Shown here piece by piece: positions 1 through 11,679 of a stretch of DNA of 64,000 nucleotides. Source of the DNA: Anaeramoeba flamelloides (Eukaryota > Metamonada > Anaeramoebidae); assembly GCA_027625915.1 (NCBI GenBank), contig JANTQA010000026.1, forward strand, positions 2,542,001 to 2,606,000. Direction: 5' to 3'. Under the pieces are notes generated by a model. It worked only from the letters and a program-made list of their open reading frames with translations, made no database searches and was not told the origin of the DNA. Made by a program: the position numbers and the translations under genes. Numbering within the stretch: the stretch's first letter is position 1; every line of letters begins with the position of its first letter.

Positions 1-111
1 ATCTGCTTCAATTGATTCAAAAGCTTTAACGATCATGGAAACAACAAGAGGTAGATTTTCAGATTCGTTGTATGTTGGTAAAAGAACAGAATATTTGTAG
101 GATTTGGACAT
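1..111 (-). CDS. DPM1: Dolichol-phosphate mannosyltransferase, N-terminal part (cut by window edge)
   Basis: The minus strand from the ATG at 111 to the window edge encodes 37 residues without a stop. They include SVLLPTYNESENLPLVV, the start of the GT-A family 2 glycosyltransferase fold as found in DPM1. The family transfers mannose from GDP-mannose to dolichol phosphate at the ER membrane, supplying N-glycan, GPI-anchor and O-mannose synthesis. The Met lies a few residues before the first beta strand, as in fungal and animal DPM1, so the start is probably right. The DxD catalytic region lies outside the window, so the call rests on the N-terminal signature only. A polyprenol-phosphate glucosyltransferase (ALG5-like) is a less likely alternative. 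Confidence 0.88.
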   Translation of the reverse strand, partial: MSKSYKYSVLLPTYNESENLPLVVSMIVKAFESIEAD

Positions 112-1020
112 TTTCAAATAATAAAATAAAATATTTAAAAGTGTGAGAAAATTAAAAAATAAAAAAAAAATCAAAAATTGCTTGAGTATTCCAAAAAAAA
201 AGCATTCTAATGCATACCATACTTGTTAAATTGTAAAAAAACAAGAGAGTTTTCTGTGTAAAGTGCAACAGTAATTTAATAGTTGATTTAAATTCGGAGA
301 AAAAGAATGGTTTTTTTTTTGATTACAATGGAAATACAAAAGTTGAGGAAAAGTAAAATAATCAAGACTTTTTTCTCAATTAAGGGTGTGGCAACCATGA
401 GGCAATTCCAAGACTTGATTACTAATTTCAAAGAGGATCAGAAAAACAACACTATTACTTTTGGTTGTATCTGGTTGCTTTTTAGTATCCCAAGTACTTC
501 TTCTAAAACCATTTATACACTGATCAAAATAATGTGTGCCCAACAACTATAATCCAGGTTTCAAAATATAATCCATGACTTTTTTTTCTTCTTATTCCAA
601 TGGAGCATCCAATTTACTACCCAGTAGTATACCAAAGTATAACTAAATTTTGAAGCTCGATTTATGGATAGTTTTAGTAACTTTTAAATTATAAATGCAA
701 TTTATTGAAAATTCAGAATATTACCCAGTTTTTTCGAAATTGTTTTGTTTGTTATTTGATGGAGAAAAAAGTAAAGTTAAAAATTTACTCTATTTGAGGA
801 GATAAATTTTGCTATTTGATCTCTTTTTTAGAATAACTTTTTTAAATAATAGAACTTTAAGAAATTAATACCATATCTAATTAGGGATTATTCTCAGTTT
901 CTTTGATCAGTTAATGCATTGGCCTTCTATAACAAAAAAAAAAAAAAAACTTGAATTAAGAAACAGTGATTAAACTTTTCTACAGACATTATTTTGACAA
1001 CAGAACAATTTTTTTGAATA
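112..1020. other. AT-rich spacer upstream of DPM1
   Basis: No gene could be supported here. It must hold the promoter of the minus-strand DPM1. An open frame at 307-552 has no recognisable domain and a composition like its surroundings. Confidence 0.5.
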
Positions 1021-1219
1021 TACAGTCAGTTCTACTTTTAAGACACAAACTTTGAACCGAATTTAAGGTACAATAAAAATCCCAAATTAAATCTGAAAAT
1101 TCAGATTCTAGTAAAAACATTTGTAAAAAAAAAAATTCCAAATTTTGTGCCTTTATAAGATATTTTTTGTGCCTCAAACTGTGTTAAAAGTTTGTGCCTT
1201 AAAAGTGAAACCGACTGTA
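1021..1219. mobile_element. T3 foldback MITE, copy 1
   Basis: The 199-bp unit begins TACAGTCAGTTCTACTTTTA and ends with the inverted complement ACCGACTGTA. The word for GGCACAAACTTT recurs inverted further in, so nearly the whole element can fold into a hairpin. It has TA at both ends. TACAGT-type ends with TA duplication are typical of Tc1/mariner-related MITEs. Three further copies are at 41435, 52447 and 63476. Confidence 0.85.
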
Positions 1220-4139
1220 AATAAAAATACTACTTTTGAAATATGAAGTGAAATTGTCTTATCCACTTTAAAAAATGCTAAATGGTTGACCTTTCGCCCC
1301 CATATCTCTATTTTATTACAACATTTTATTTTATGTATGAAAAAATTCAAATTGTGCTTAAGATAGGCATTAAAATAATAAAAATCAAACAAACAAGAAT
1401 CTCAAACTATAAAGTTTTGTGAGCTCATTTTTTTATTATAAAAAGTCAAATTATGTACTTCCAATAATACACTCTTAATCTAATTAAACTTTCTCAAAAT
1501 TTTATAGGAAAAGCATGAGTTATAAGAAAAAAAAGAGATAAGATTAACAATTAATAGTTTTATCATTCAAGGTTTTGATGATAACATGTCCAAGGATGAA
1601 ATTCGAAATAAATTTAAAATAATTTAAAAAAAAATTGGTTAAACAAGAATTATAGCAAAAAATCATAAAATCGTGAAATATACTGATAATTCAAATAAAT
1701 TTCTGAAAATTTTTGCTTCATTTTCCTTTTTCATTTTTTTTTTTACTCTAGCTTTAAATACAGCATTTTATTCTTTTAAATGCTAAAAAAATTTATAAAA
1801 TTAGTTGATCCTCCAAAAGATTCTTTTTGTTGGGCTGTTTTAAAAGTGGTATTCTAGATGACAAATATGTGAAATTGAACTAAAAATTTTATTAAATAAA
1901 TCTGAATTTATCAGTAAAATATCGGGATTATTTAGAATATCACAAAAAAGCAAAAAATTGTTTGATCGAATAAAATAAATCTTAAAAGGTTTTGGGTTTT
2001 ACCATAATTATGCCCCCCCCCCACCATTAAAAATGTATCAAATATTTAAATATTTTGTAAATTATCTTAAATTTTTTGAAAGGTTTGAAAGATAAAACCT
2101 TTATAAAAGGGGGAAGGTTTATTTGTTTTTCTCTTTGAAAAAAAAAAATTATTTATTTATTTTTTCTAATCGCAAAATTTAAGTTGAATTTTCTTACAAA
2201 CAAATAATAAGCGATTTTTTAAATGCAAATGAACTCATATCGAATTTTTTTTTCTTTCAAATAAAGATATTATTCCCACATATAAATAATCAAAAAGAAA
2301 AATTGTGGTTTTCCAATCTATTGGCTATGGATCAAAAAAAAAAACCCCTTTAAAATCTAGAAGTGTTTTATAGATGATACTAAGATGCTCAAAGAATAAG
2401 AGAAGAAGAATAAAGAAAATATAATGTAGTACATACAATCTTAATATTTAGTGATAATGCAGCGAGGTTTTTTTGAAAACCTTTGAAAAATTATCTAACC
2501 CCTTTTAGCTTTCATAAAATATCGAAACTTTTTTAACTAATTAACATATTCTTTAAAAAACCTGTGAACTGTTAGTTTTTTAGATGATATTATTATTTAA
2601 CATAATTTAAAACACCAGTTTTGACTGATAAAATATTTATATATATTTTTATTATGACCATTGTTAGTTTAAAGGGTCAATTAATCTGGACACAGAAAAC
2701 TAAAAAAAAAAAACTAATAAAACCCCTTGATTTGATAATGTTTCATTTTTGTATTTTTTATAAGTTTTTTTGTAAAATTAATTTTTTTTTCATGATTTAT
2801 ATTACGATCAAATAAAATTTTATTTAATTTGTTCTACAAGTTATAAACTATTATATTGTGATTATAATTTTATTATAATTTATTGATTATTATAATGATA
2901 TTTATACAATTATTGTGATTTTGTAGATTATCACGAATAGTGATATTGTTATGATTTTTATTAATGACCAAAATTTTATTCAATATTTAGATTTTATATA
3001 AATATTCATAATTTTTGCTACTTTATCATGATTTGAAAAAGAACATTTAAAATCAATAAATTCTTTATTTTATTTTTTCATTATTATAAAATACTTTGTA
3101 TGAAACTTTTTTTTTAAAAAAATAATTGAGTTCATAAAATAATTTAACCTAATAGAATTAAAAATAGAGACCCATTTAAGGGTTTATAATATTTTTGGTA
3201 TTTTATTGTTGGTGGTACACATTATGATAATTGTTCATATCCAATTATTGATTTCCAATAGGTTATTGTTTTCAATTTAAATGCCCAATATATCTATTAA
3301 AAACAAACAAACCAAATGACTATTTTTGTTTAGGTCAGAATATTGATTTGTTTTACTTTTTATTAATTAATTTTTTTTCTAAAATTAATTGTTTACCTGA
3401 AGATTTTTAAGTAGCTAATTTTATTATTATTTTTCTAATTTGAAATTTTTTTAGATTTTTATAATATTTAGAAACATACAAAAGGATTTTTTTTTGTTAA
3501 TATACTGTATGAAACCAAAAAAATGGGTAGTAATTGATTATATACACACACCCAAATATATATATGTTGATAAAAAGTTGGAAAAAATATTTGTGAAAAT
3601 TGAATTTGTCAATCTTAATATATACAGATATTGAAAAAGAATTTTATCTAAACTCTCGTATTCTAATATAGTATTTATTTATGTTTATTTTAAAGAGTCA
3701 AAAATTAAAAAAGAGTTAACAATTAAAAAAAAAAATTAATATTAATCTGACTTAAAATGAGTGGCAAATAATTTAAATTGAAAAATTATCTGTTGAAACA
3801 TTTGACAAACTTTTCAGTAAAAACAAATATCTTTTTTTTTTTTTAATTTTTTTTTTTGGTTTTTTTTTTGAATTATTTAGAGTCAAAAATCGATATTTTC
3901 ATTGAAATGAAATCAATAGATATAACAAAATTTCCAAATAGTATTTAAATATCTTTTATAATGGATAAATTATTTGATAAAATATTTAAGGTAATTTTGA
4001 TTTATAATTTATCACGAAAAAAATTTTTCAGTAAATTATTATATGTTTTATTCATAAAAAAATATAAGTTTTTTCATGTTTAGACTAACTGTTCAAAAAA
4101 AAAATAAATAAAAATATAGAATTTTTTATTATTATGATC
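1220..4139. other. Long AT-rich spacer, nothing identified
   Basis: About 2.9 kb of very AT-rich sequence with many homopolymer runs, including a run of nine C at 2012-2020. I see no coding signature, RNA gene or clear terminal repeats. Parts of 2780-3060 contain scattered TTATCACGAT-like words resembling the degenerate repeat at 20385-20550. Confidence 0.5.
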
Positions 4140-4345
4140 AATATTATTTAATTATTTAATACTATTCATCATATATTAGTTCACTATACGTTCAAAAAAT
4201 ATATAAAAAAAAAATCAAAACACATTACAAAATTATTTATAAAAAAGTCCGATTAGGCGTTTATCTAGATCATCTTTATCTTTTAATTTTTGAATTTATC
4301 AGCCATTTTTTTGATTGTAAAAAAGATATAATATAGATGGCCATA
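4140..4345 (+). mobile_element. LINE reverse transcriptase fragment (decayed)
   Basis: This segment is similar in sequence to 38150-38345: both share ATATTAGTTCACT, then an A-rich stretch, then GATCATCTTTATCTTTTAAT-like sequence. In the 38-kb copy this sequence precedes an FADD reverse-transcriptase motif, so the fragment is read as the region around RT motif B. Stops occur in all frames. It is a short relic. Confidence 0.4.
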
Positions 4346-4489
4346 CTCATTTTCAGAAGATAGTATTACCATTTGGAAAAAAAAAAGTTTAAACATGTTT
4401 TTCATAAGAAACCTTAATAGAATAATAGAAACCACTGGAAATAAATATTATCAATTAATAAAAGAAAAAATTAATGATTAAAGACTAAA

Positions 4490-4800
4490 TTTAGGACTAA
4501 ACCTTAAGAACCCGTTTTTATAATACTGCATTCTATGTAAGGTTTTTAGCTTTGATTGATCTTCTCTCAAAAATTTTTTTAAAAATTTGATTATTTTTGA
4601 GGTCTCCAAACATTTCATTTGATTTGGAATCAAAAAAAAATTAAAATCGTATTTTTGTTGATTTGGTTAATCATAATATTTTAGTATTATAATTAGAAGT
4701 TAATTTGTTTCTTTCTTTTCATTGAACTTACTTTAACATTTTCAGTTTCTGTAAGGTTTCCAATGAAAAATCATGCTGTACAAATTTCACTTTATTTCAA
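4490..4800. mobile_element. T4 MITE, diverged copy 3
   Basis: The core resembles T4 copies at 37001 and 44752. Shared words in the same order are GATTATTTTTGAGGTCTCCA, AGTTAATTTGTTTC, and TAAGGTTTCCAATGAAAAA near the right end. The left end is poorly preserved and its boundary is approximate. Confidence 0.6.
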
Positions 4801-5249
4801 TGACCAAAAATCTTGGAGAAATTAAAATCACATAGATAATCGTAAAACCCAAAAAAAGATCAATCAACAAGTTTTGAAAAATACCTTATCTATTCAATTT
4901 AGGACCTAACCAAACCACAATTATTTTCTCAATTCAGAAACCCTTATTTCTTACAAAACAACAATAAATTTTTTCAAAACTTAATTCTCAAAAAAGTATG
5001 GAGAATTTCTTTTGAAGATACACAATAACCTAGAAATTAAAAAAAGGAATTTAAAAAAGTCTTCGGTTTCTATAAAAAGGTGATAATAATTTCAAGTATT
5101 CCTCTGTATCATTTTTTAACAAACACATAAATTTTTTCTTTTTTTTCGATCTTGCAATTTTTTTGAAACGCCACAAGAAATCAAAAAAAATTTACTTGCT
5201 TTGCTACCTCTAAACATTAAACAAGAGTTAAATAACCCATTCTTTTTAG
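4801..5249. promoter_or_regulatory. Upstream region of FANCD2
   Basis: AT-rich leader region of the plus-strand FANCD2 gene. It ends CTTTTTAG directly before the ATG, which resembles a 3' splice site. A short upstream exon inside this region is therefore possible but could not be identified. Confidence 0.35.
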
Positions 5250-8200
5250 ATGTTAAATTTTGAAAATGATCAACAACAAAGAATAGATTGCAGCCCGTTA
5301 GAAACATTGGGAGTCAAACACTTGAATGATGAAAACAAAGAAATTTCGATTGACAATATACATAACTTTCGATTTCGGCTGGAAAGAGAGCTATTGAGTA
5401 ACCAAACCTTTTCAGAAAGATTAATAGAGGAGGTTACGATCTTATTGAGTAGTGATAAAAAAACAATTTTAAAGATCCTTTTACCACTTACGACTGAAAG
5501 CACAAAAAAACAAAAGGGACAACAAAATTTCCATTTCAAAAAGAATTTGTCGCTCGTTCAGATCTTATTACAAACAAAAAGCATTCAACTGCAGGTGATA
5601 GACGTCTTATTAGAAATCTTACCAATAGTTGAATTACAAAATTATCGCCAGACAGTTAATTTTCAAGAGAAAGAAAACGGGGATGGTGATGAGAATGCGA
5701 TCGGAACAAACAGAAAAAGAAAACATAAAGAAATGACCAAGAAACACAACAAAAACAAATATGAAACAAAAAGCCATAATAAAAACATCCCAAAATTAAT
5801 TATTGAGCAGATGCGTTGGGTTGACCAATATCAAAACATGAGTCTGTTTACTGACAAGATCCTGACTTCACTGCCAAACTGCCCACTGGGAATCAAGCAG
5901 GAGTTGATAATCTCACTACCTGACATCATTAGTGAGCGGGATCATAGCAAAGCGATCGAGCAACTTAAGGAAGAGATGCAGTCAAATTTGGAATTGATCC
6001 CCTGCCTCCTGGATTGCTTTTCAAGACTGAACTTGAATCCCGTTTTGATGGAAAGTGTGATAAGGGAGGTAGTTGAGCAGTTGAGCTGTGTGGACATATA
6101 CAACACTGCGCTGTTGGTACGGTTTTTGCTAAATAGCGTTCAGCCCGAAACGGCAGATTTGGTGGTGTTTAAATTGATTGAAAAATTGGACATTTCCTCT
6201 ATTGCAATGATCCAGCGATCGCAAATCCGCTCTTCAACGATCTCAGCGAATATCAACAATACGAACAACAACCAGACCTCATTTTCGTCAACTTCCTCGT
6301 CGTCCTCAACAACTTCTTCATCTACTCGCTCAAACAAATTCGAAGAAAGTAATAATTACAGGGACGGTGAGTGTCTTGTTTTCACTTATTTGAAATATGG
6401 GATCAAATATCAGAAATTTATTTCGCAAAGCTTTTATAACTCGATAGAATTGGCCAACAATAACGACGACTTCAGGGTGATTCATTTTTGGGTAATCATC
6501 ATTTTGACAGAAATTGTCCCATTTAGAAAGAAGGCAATGACGTTAATCAAAAAAAAGATCAGACTCAATATCCTGAACCAAAACGTCATTCGGGAAAGTA
6601 TTGTTGGCCACGAAACCACTTTGAAACAAAGTTTTGAAACAATAATGCTTTTAGCCAATTCCTTAATTTCTGATCATGATCTGTTTATTCAAAAAAATGG
6701 GGTGTCCATTTATATATGCCTATTCCGAACATTTAAGGAACCTTATTACAGACAGGAAATTGTTGGAGCAATTGCGACCCATATTGGTTCGGGAATATTA
6801 AGTGAAATGGATGCTGGGTTGGAATGCCTTTTGGTTTTGGCGAGAACTAATCCACATGCACTTCGGGTATTTTCAATTCTAATATCAGGTGTTTTGGAAT
6901 ATTTGGAATTTTTCAAACCCAAGCAAATCAGAACGCTGTTTCATATTTTTGGCTCATTAACTTCAGCAAGTATTATTTATCAATCGAAAAACTTAAATTC
7001 TTCTTTTGATTCTAATGATTCCATTGAAAATGAAATTCAAATTTTTCTAAGAAAGCAAATTAATAACATTTCTTTAGATTATAAAAAAATTGGTATTATC
7101 TCTGCTGTTTCGTTTATTGGGGAATTACTACATTCAATAGAAAAAATTAAATTTCAGCAACTACGCCACTCGCAATCACAGTCACAGTCACAATCTCTAA
7201 GTCAATCTCTCTCACAGCCACAATCCCTAAGTCAATCTTCAAACATTCCACAAGATAAGCAACTTAAAAAGCAAAACAAATTAATGAACAAAGAAATTAT
7301 TTCGATATTAAAAACATTATTTTCAATCAAAAAAATGTCAAAAATGGCAGAAAGTTTTTTATACGACGAATTAACAAAGATGATTCTCAACTGTAGAAAA
7401 ATAATTTCAAAAAGTATTTTAAACTTTATTTTGAATTCAATTGAGGAATTAATCCATAATACTTTTTTTAAAAACAATTCCGAAATTTCTTTACTTGAAT
7501 CTAATCAATTTATGAAAATTCAACTTTGGAATTCCTTAGTAAATAATTCAAATGATGATTATGAGACAAATATCGATGACGATGATGACGATGAAGATGA
7601 TGTGAACAATAATACGGATACTAATAAAAATGATCCAAATTTTTCAATTTTTATCATTGACAAATATTTAAATCAAAACCCGAAAAAACAAGAGATATTA
7701 TTTTGTCTTTGTTCAAGTTTTAAATTGTTTTGTACAATTAAATTTATTAAGTCTTCAAATTTTAAATTATATGACGGCATCTTTGAAAGAATTATTGACG
7801 ATCCAATTTTATTATTTAATAAAGAACATTTAAAGAATTTTTCCTTGTTATCAAATTCTTTAAAAAATGTTATATGTTTGTCCTTGTTTCATTCGATCAA
7901 TTGGTACAGGGAAATTTTAAATACCTTTTCTTGTTATAAAAAATTTTCCATCAGAAAAAAATTATTACAAAGATTAATACATATTATTGAAATTGAAAGC
8001 ATGTTAAAAAAATGTTTATCAATTTTTACTCAATTTTCATTTCAAATCATTCCCTTAAAATCAACATCCTTAAGGAATGTAAGTATTGATGTTGACAATG
8101 AACAAGAAATTGAAAAAGAAAAAGAAATTGAAAAAGAAAAAGAAATTGAAATTGAAAACGAAAATGATAGCAAAAAGAGTATAAATATAGAGAATATAGA

Positions 8201-10367
8201 TATGAACGAACATGGAATAGGGAAGTGGAATGAGAAAGAGAATGAGAAAGAGAAAGAAATAGGAAAAGACAAATATATATTAAAAAATTCACAATCTTTA
8301 TTTGAATCAAAATTAGGAATAAAAAATTTTCAAAATGAAAAAAAAAAAGAAAAACATAAAAAACACAAGCACAAGCACAAGCACAAGCACAATCACAAGC
8401 ACAAGCACAAGCACAAGCACAAACACGGGCATAAGCATAAACACAAGCATAAACACAAACATAAGCACAAACATACAGAAAAAGAAAATGATCAAAAAAA
8501 AAATGAAAAAAAGAAAATTTCAAAATTACTATCATTTGATGAATCAAAGCCAAAGCAAAAACCAAAAAATATTACAATTGAGTCATTACGCAATTCTTTT
8601 CGGCCATTTAATTTTCAATTATTTGATCTACTTAATGATTTTAATTTATTTAATTATGAAGATGAAATTGAAAATTTCACAAACTATACAATTAAATCAA
8701 ATTTAAGAATAAATAAACAATTTAATAATGATAATAATTTTCAATTTTCAATAAGTATCAAAATATTAGAATATTTATTAACATATTTAAGAGAGAAATC
8801 TAACCCGTTGAAAAACAGAAATAATAGAGGAAGAATGCCTTCAAAAGATAATCAAAGAAATTTTCCATTTAAAAATGGAAATATGTTATACAAAACTTTA
8901 TATGAACAATTAAATTTATTTTCTTTACAAATAGATTTAGAACCAATTCAAATAATAAATTATCTCAGGCCATTGTTGGTATCTTTAAATAGACATTTAA
9001 CTAATTTGTTTGAGCAGAGCCTAAAATTAGTAAAAAAAGTTGAAAAGATCAACTTTGGAACAACAACAGGTAATATCAACAGCAGTAGCAGCAACATAAA
9101 TAGTAATAATGAAAACGTTCTTTTCACAAGAATTAATTCAAATATCGAATCCCAAAATACCATTTTACAATCAAATTCAACACATTTAATTCTTGAACGG
9201 GATAAACAACAACACATTTATTTAATATACCAAAGATGCATCGTATTAATTTTAGAAATATTTCAATTACTTTTTTCTTCAAACGAATTTAAATATATGA
9301 AAAATAAACAACTTTACTTCAAATGCCTTTTCGAAATTTGCAACATAAAAAACAATCGTTCACAGCAGGAAAAATTTATTCTGACTGGTGAAAATCCAAT
9401 TGAGGAGTTAAGACAATTGGCCTTTAAACACTTCCAATTATTTATTCCCCAAACAACATCATTATATGTCGGTTCCAATTTATGTAATATTATGTCAATT
9501 GTTATTAAAAATACCGAATCATTGACGTTATATAAATTATTAGGTGGATCATCTATACAATTATTAAAACAAAATTGGGATCTGAAGAATTTTAATACAT
9601 CAACTGTAACGAAGAATATATATTTAAAGGGGCTTTTAAATAAAGTGTTTCAACGGTTAAAAAGTATCCAGCAGGTTAACACATTTTTACATTATTTGAA
9701 ACAAATCACAATCAATGATCATGAAAGGCACCCTGATATGAAAACCTTAACAAAATCAACCTTTCATATCTTTTATTCCAAACTGCTAACAGTGAATACA
9801 GAAATATTTGACCGATTAATCAAAATCAAAACAAAAACACAAAACGAAATACTTGAACAATTAGAAAGGGTGTTTACCGTCTTATCCATTTACAGAGAAT
9901 TGGCTTTAATAACAAGAAGCTTCCAAACAACCCAAGTCATATTTTTATTAATGAAGGAAGCAAATATCTTTTTACAAAAATTTTTAAAGTGGATACCTTT
10001 TTTACAACAGAATTTTTTAGACAATAAAAATACAATAAATAGATTGTGGAAACCCTTCCAACGATTCACAAGACAAGTGCAGTCAATTTGCTCAGAAATC
10101 AAGGTATTAAGAACAAATAAATTGGTCAAATTCATACCAAAACTCAGAAAGTTGATGGAAAAGATAATTTATGAAGTCAAATTAATGTTTGAAAGTGGTG
10201 AATATAATGAAATAATTATCGCTAATTTAAGAAATAAAAATATGGGTGGAGACCCTATTTCTTCTCAAATGACAGATTCGCATTATTCAGATTTGAAAAT
10301 TACTTCAGTTGATGCATCAACAGAAAAGTCTTCTCAAAAAAATCTTGAAAATAATTTTAAATATTAA
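5250..10367 (+). CDS. FANCD2: Fanconi anemia group D2 protein
   Basis: The 1,705-residue protein aligns by eye with FANCD2 along its length. Matching blocks include LIIEQMRWVDQ (residues about 185-195), IISLPDI, a helical-repeat core with EIVGAIATHIGSGILSE, and LFHSINWYREILNTF near 885. The C-terminus carries PKLRKLMEKIIYEVK and ANLRNKN, as in the animal protein. FANCD2 pairs with FANCI, clamps DNA at stalled forks and is monoubiquitinated during crosslink repair. The target lysine of human FANCD2 (K561 in YKLIGII) corresponds to Lys612 here, in LDYKKIGIISAV. At 1,705 residues it is longer than the roughly 1,450-residue human protein because of inserts: Ser-Gln repeats (about 640-665), an Asp run (about 774-785), Glu/Lys repeats (about 950-1007) and a Lys-His tract (about 1035-1075). 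It is a single exon. The N-terminus is shorter than in animals, and TTTTAG just before the ATG could be a splice acceptor. Confidence 0.94.
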   Translation: MLNFENDQQQRIDCSPLETLGVKHLNDENKEISIDNIHNFRFRLERELLSNQTFSERLIEEVTILLSSDKKTILKILLPLTTESTKKQKGQQNFHFKKNLSLVQILLQTKSIQLQVIDVLLEILPIVELQNYRQTVNFQEKENGDGDENAIGTNRKRKHKEMTKKHNKNKYETKSHNKNIPKLIIEQMRWVDQYQNMSLFTDKILTSLPNCPLGIKQELIISLPDIISERDHSKAIEQLKEEMQSNLELIPCLLDCFSRLNLNPVLMESVIREVVEQLSCVDIYNTALLVRFLLNSVQPETADLVVFKLIEKLDISSIAMIQRSQIRSSTISANINNTNNNQTSFSSTSSSSSTTSSSTRSNKFEESNNYRDGECLVFTYLKYGIKYQKFISQSFYNSIELANNNDDFRVIHFWVIIILTEIVPFRKKAMTLIKKKIRLNILNQNVIRESIVGHETTLKQSFETIMLLANSLISDHDLFIQKNGVSIYICLFRTFKEPYYRQEIVGAIATHIGSGILSEMDAGLECLLVLARTNPHALRVFSILISGVLEYLEFFKPKQIRTLFHIFGSLTSASIIYQSKNLNSSFDSNDSIENEIQIFLRKQINNISLDYKKIGIISAVSFIGELLHSIEKIKFQQLRHSQSQSQSQSLSQSLSQPQSLSQSSNIPQDKQLKKQNKLMNKEIISILKTLFSIKKMSKMAESFLYDELTKMILNCRKIISKSILNFILNSIEELIHNTFFKNNSEISLLESNQFMKIQLWNSLVNNSNDDYETNIDDDDDDEDDVNNNTDTNKNDPNFSIFIIDKYLNQNPKKQEILFCLCSSFKLFCTIKFIKSSNFKLYDGIFERIIDDPILLFNKEHLKNFSLLSNSLKNVICLSLFHSINWYREILNTFSCYKKFSIRKKLLQRLIHIIEIESMLKKCLSIFTQFSFQIIPLKSTSLRNVSIDVDNEQEIEKEKEIEKEKEIEIENENDSKKSINIENIDMNEHGIGKWNEKENEKEKEIGKDKYILKNSQSLFESKLGIKNFQNEKKKEKHKKHKHKHKHKHNHKHKHKHKHKHGHKHKHKHKHKHKHKHTEKENDQKKNEKKKISKLLSFDESKPKQKPKNITIESLRNSFRPFNFQLFDLLNDFNLFNYEDEIENFTNYTIKSNLRINKQFNNDNNFQFSISIKILEYLLTYLREKSNPLKNRNNRGRMPSKDNQRNFPFKNGNMLYKTLYEQLNLFSLQIDLEPIQIINYLRPLLVSLNRHLTNLFEQSLKLVKKVEKINFGTTTGNINSSSSNINSNNENVLFTRINSNIESQNTILQSNSTHLILERDKQQHIYLIYQRCIVLILEIFQLLFSSNEFKYMKNKQLYFKCLFEICNIKNNRSQQEKFILTGENPIEELRQLAFKHFQLFIPQTTSLYVGSNLCNIMSIVIKNTESLTLYKLLGGSSIQLLKQNWDLKNFNTSTVTKNIYLKGLLNKVFQRLKSIQQVNTFLHYLKQITINDHERHPDMKTLTKSTFHIFYSKLLTVNTEIFDRLIKIKTKTQNEILEQLERVFTVLSIYRELALITRSFQTTQVIFLLMKEANIFLQKFLKWIPFLQQNFLDNKNTINRLWKPFQRFTRQVQSICSEIKVLRTNKLVKFIPKLRKLMEKIIYEVKLMFESGEYNEIIIANLRNKNMGGDPISSQMTDSHYSDLKITSVDASTEKSSQKNLENNFKY
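8362..8475 (+). repeat. AAGCAC-type hexamer repeat coding a Lys-His tract in FANCD2
   Basis: Near-perfect repetition of AARCAY hexamers encodes alternating Lys and His, with single Asn and Gly interruptions. It lies in a region that is unstructured in FANCD2. The complementary strand reads as a Cys/Ala or Val/Leu repeat, which is an artefact of the repeat. Confidence 0.85.
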
Positions 10368-11679
10368 TCTTTTTGTATTTTCATATCCATTTGTAAATTT
10401 TTTTATTATAATAAAATTTAATACTTGATTGTTTATAACTTTGATCTATTTTTTCAAAATTGTAAGTTTTTATTATTTTTCCATTTATTTTTTTTTTGAG
10501 TTTCATTTTGTTCACTCGAAAAAAAGGATTTTTTTTTTTTACTTTAATTTTTTTTTTTTTTTGAATAAAAAGTTGAGAAGAAGAAAAATAATTAATGGTG
10601 TGATTTGAATTTGCTTGGAAAAGTATTGAAAAAGAGAAATGTTGGTGATAATTTAACTTCTTCTGATATTCAATTCTTTTACCTTGAGATTAATTTCTGT
10701 CGAGTTAATGGATAATGACTAGTACCAGAATCAACTTTCTTCAAGTATGGTATTATACAAACAATTCAATACTTTAGTGGTGATTTTGAATTTTTCGTCA
10801 AAACCAACAGTTTGGAAAATAACCAGTAGCCAGTTCAAAATGTTGTGATATAAAAAAAAAAATTATTTGAAAAAGCATAATTTTTATTTATTTATTAATT
10901 GTCAGAAAGGAGTAATTAAAGATAATTTACTAAATAAAAAAGAGAAGAAGAAAAATAATTAAAACATTAAAGTAAAAAAATATTATATCATTTATATGAT
11001 CAAATTAAAAATTATCCACGTCCTGAAACAGGAGGAGTATGTACCCGATCGAAAGATTATTAATAAATGAGATTCCACAGACTGCGAAAAAAAGCATAAT
11101 TTATGTTTTTTTTTATAATTTTTTTTAAGTATTTGTATTTCTTACTTTTCTTTCTTTTTTTGTTATTATTTATTAAAAAATAGTTATGTTATTTCTCATA
11201 ATCTAACCTACATTTTACCTATGATAAAAAAAGTCTAAAAAAGGTTTCTGACAAAGTGGGGGCAATTTTGTTGAATACATTTTACTTAATAATCAAAAAA
11301 AAACATAAAAATTATTTAAGAAATTTCATATCTGCCTTTCTGCAGAAAAAAAAATATTTTACTTGTTAGAAATTAGATCAGAATTACTTCAAAGGAAATA
11401 AAAGTTAAAATTCTCCCATTATAAATTGAGACAGTTATTCTTCTTTTTGACTTTATTTTCCAGATCTATATATTATTTGGAGAAATATTTATTACTATTT
11501 TCAAAAAAAAAGTTCAAGGCAATTTCGAATTAACAAACCAAAAAAAAAAACAAAAAAAAAAGAATAGAGATCAAAAATCAGAACCTACACCTCAAAAAAC
11601 TCAATTTAGAAAAAGAAATATAAGAGAAAGAGAATTAAAAAGTTTTACAGTTTTATTGTTCAAAAATCAATATATTAAA
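10368..11679. other. FANCD2 3' flank and spacer
   Basis: An AATAAAA word at about 10409, 40 bases after the FANCD2 stop, is a plausible polyadenylation signal. The rest is AT-rich spacer. No gene or clear terminal repeats were seen. Confidence 0.45.

Noticed and set aside
307-552. 81-codon open frame near the left edge
   Set aside because: No domain, composition like the spacer, no neighbouring support.
8047-8565. Minus-strand open frame rich in alternating Cys/Ala
   Set aside because: It is the antisense of the Lys-His hexamer repeat in FANCD2; repeats of period six keep several frames open.
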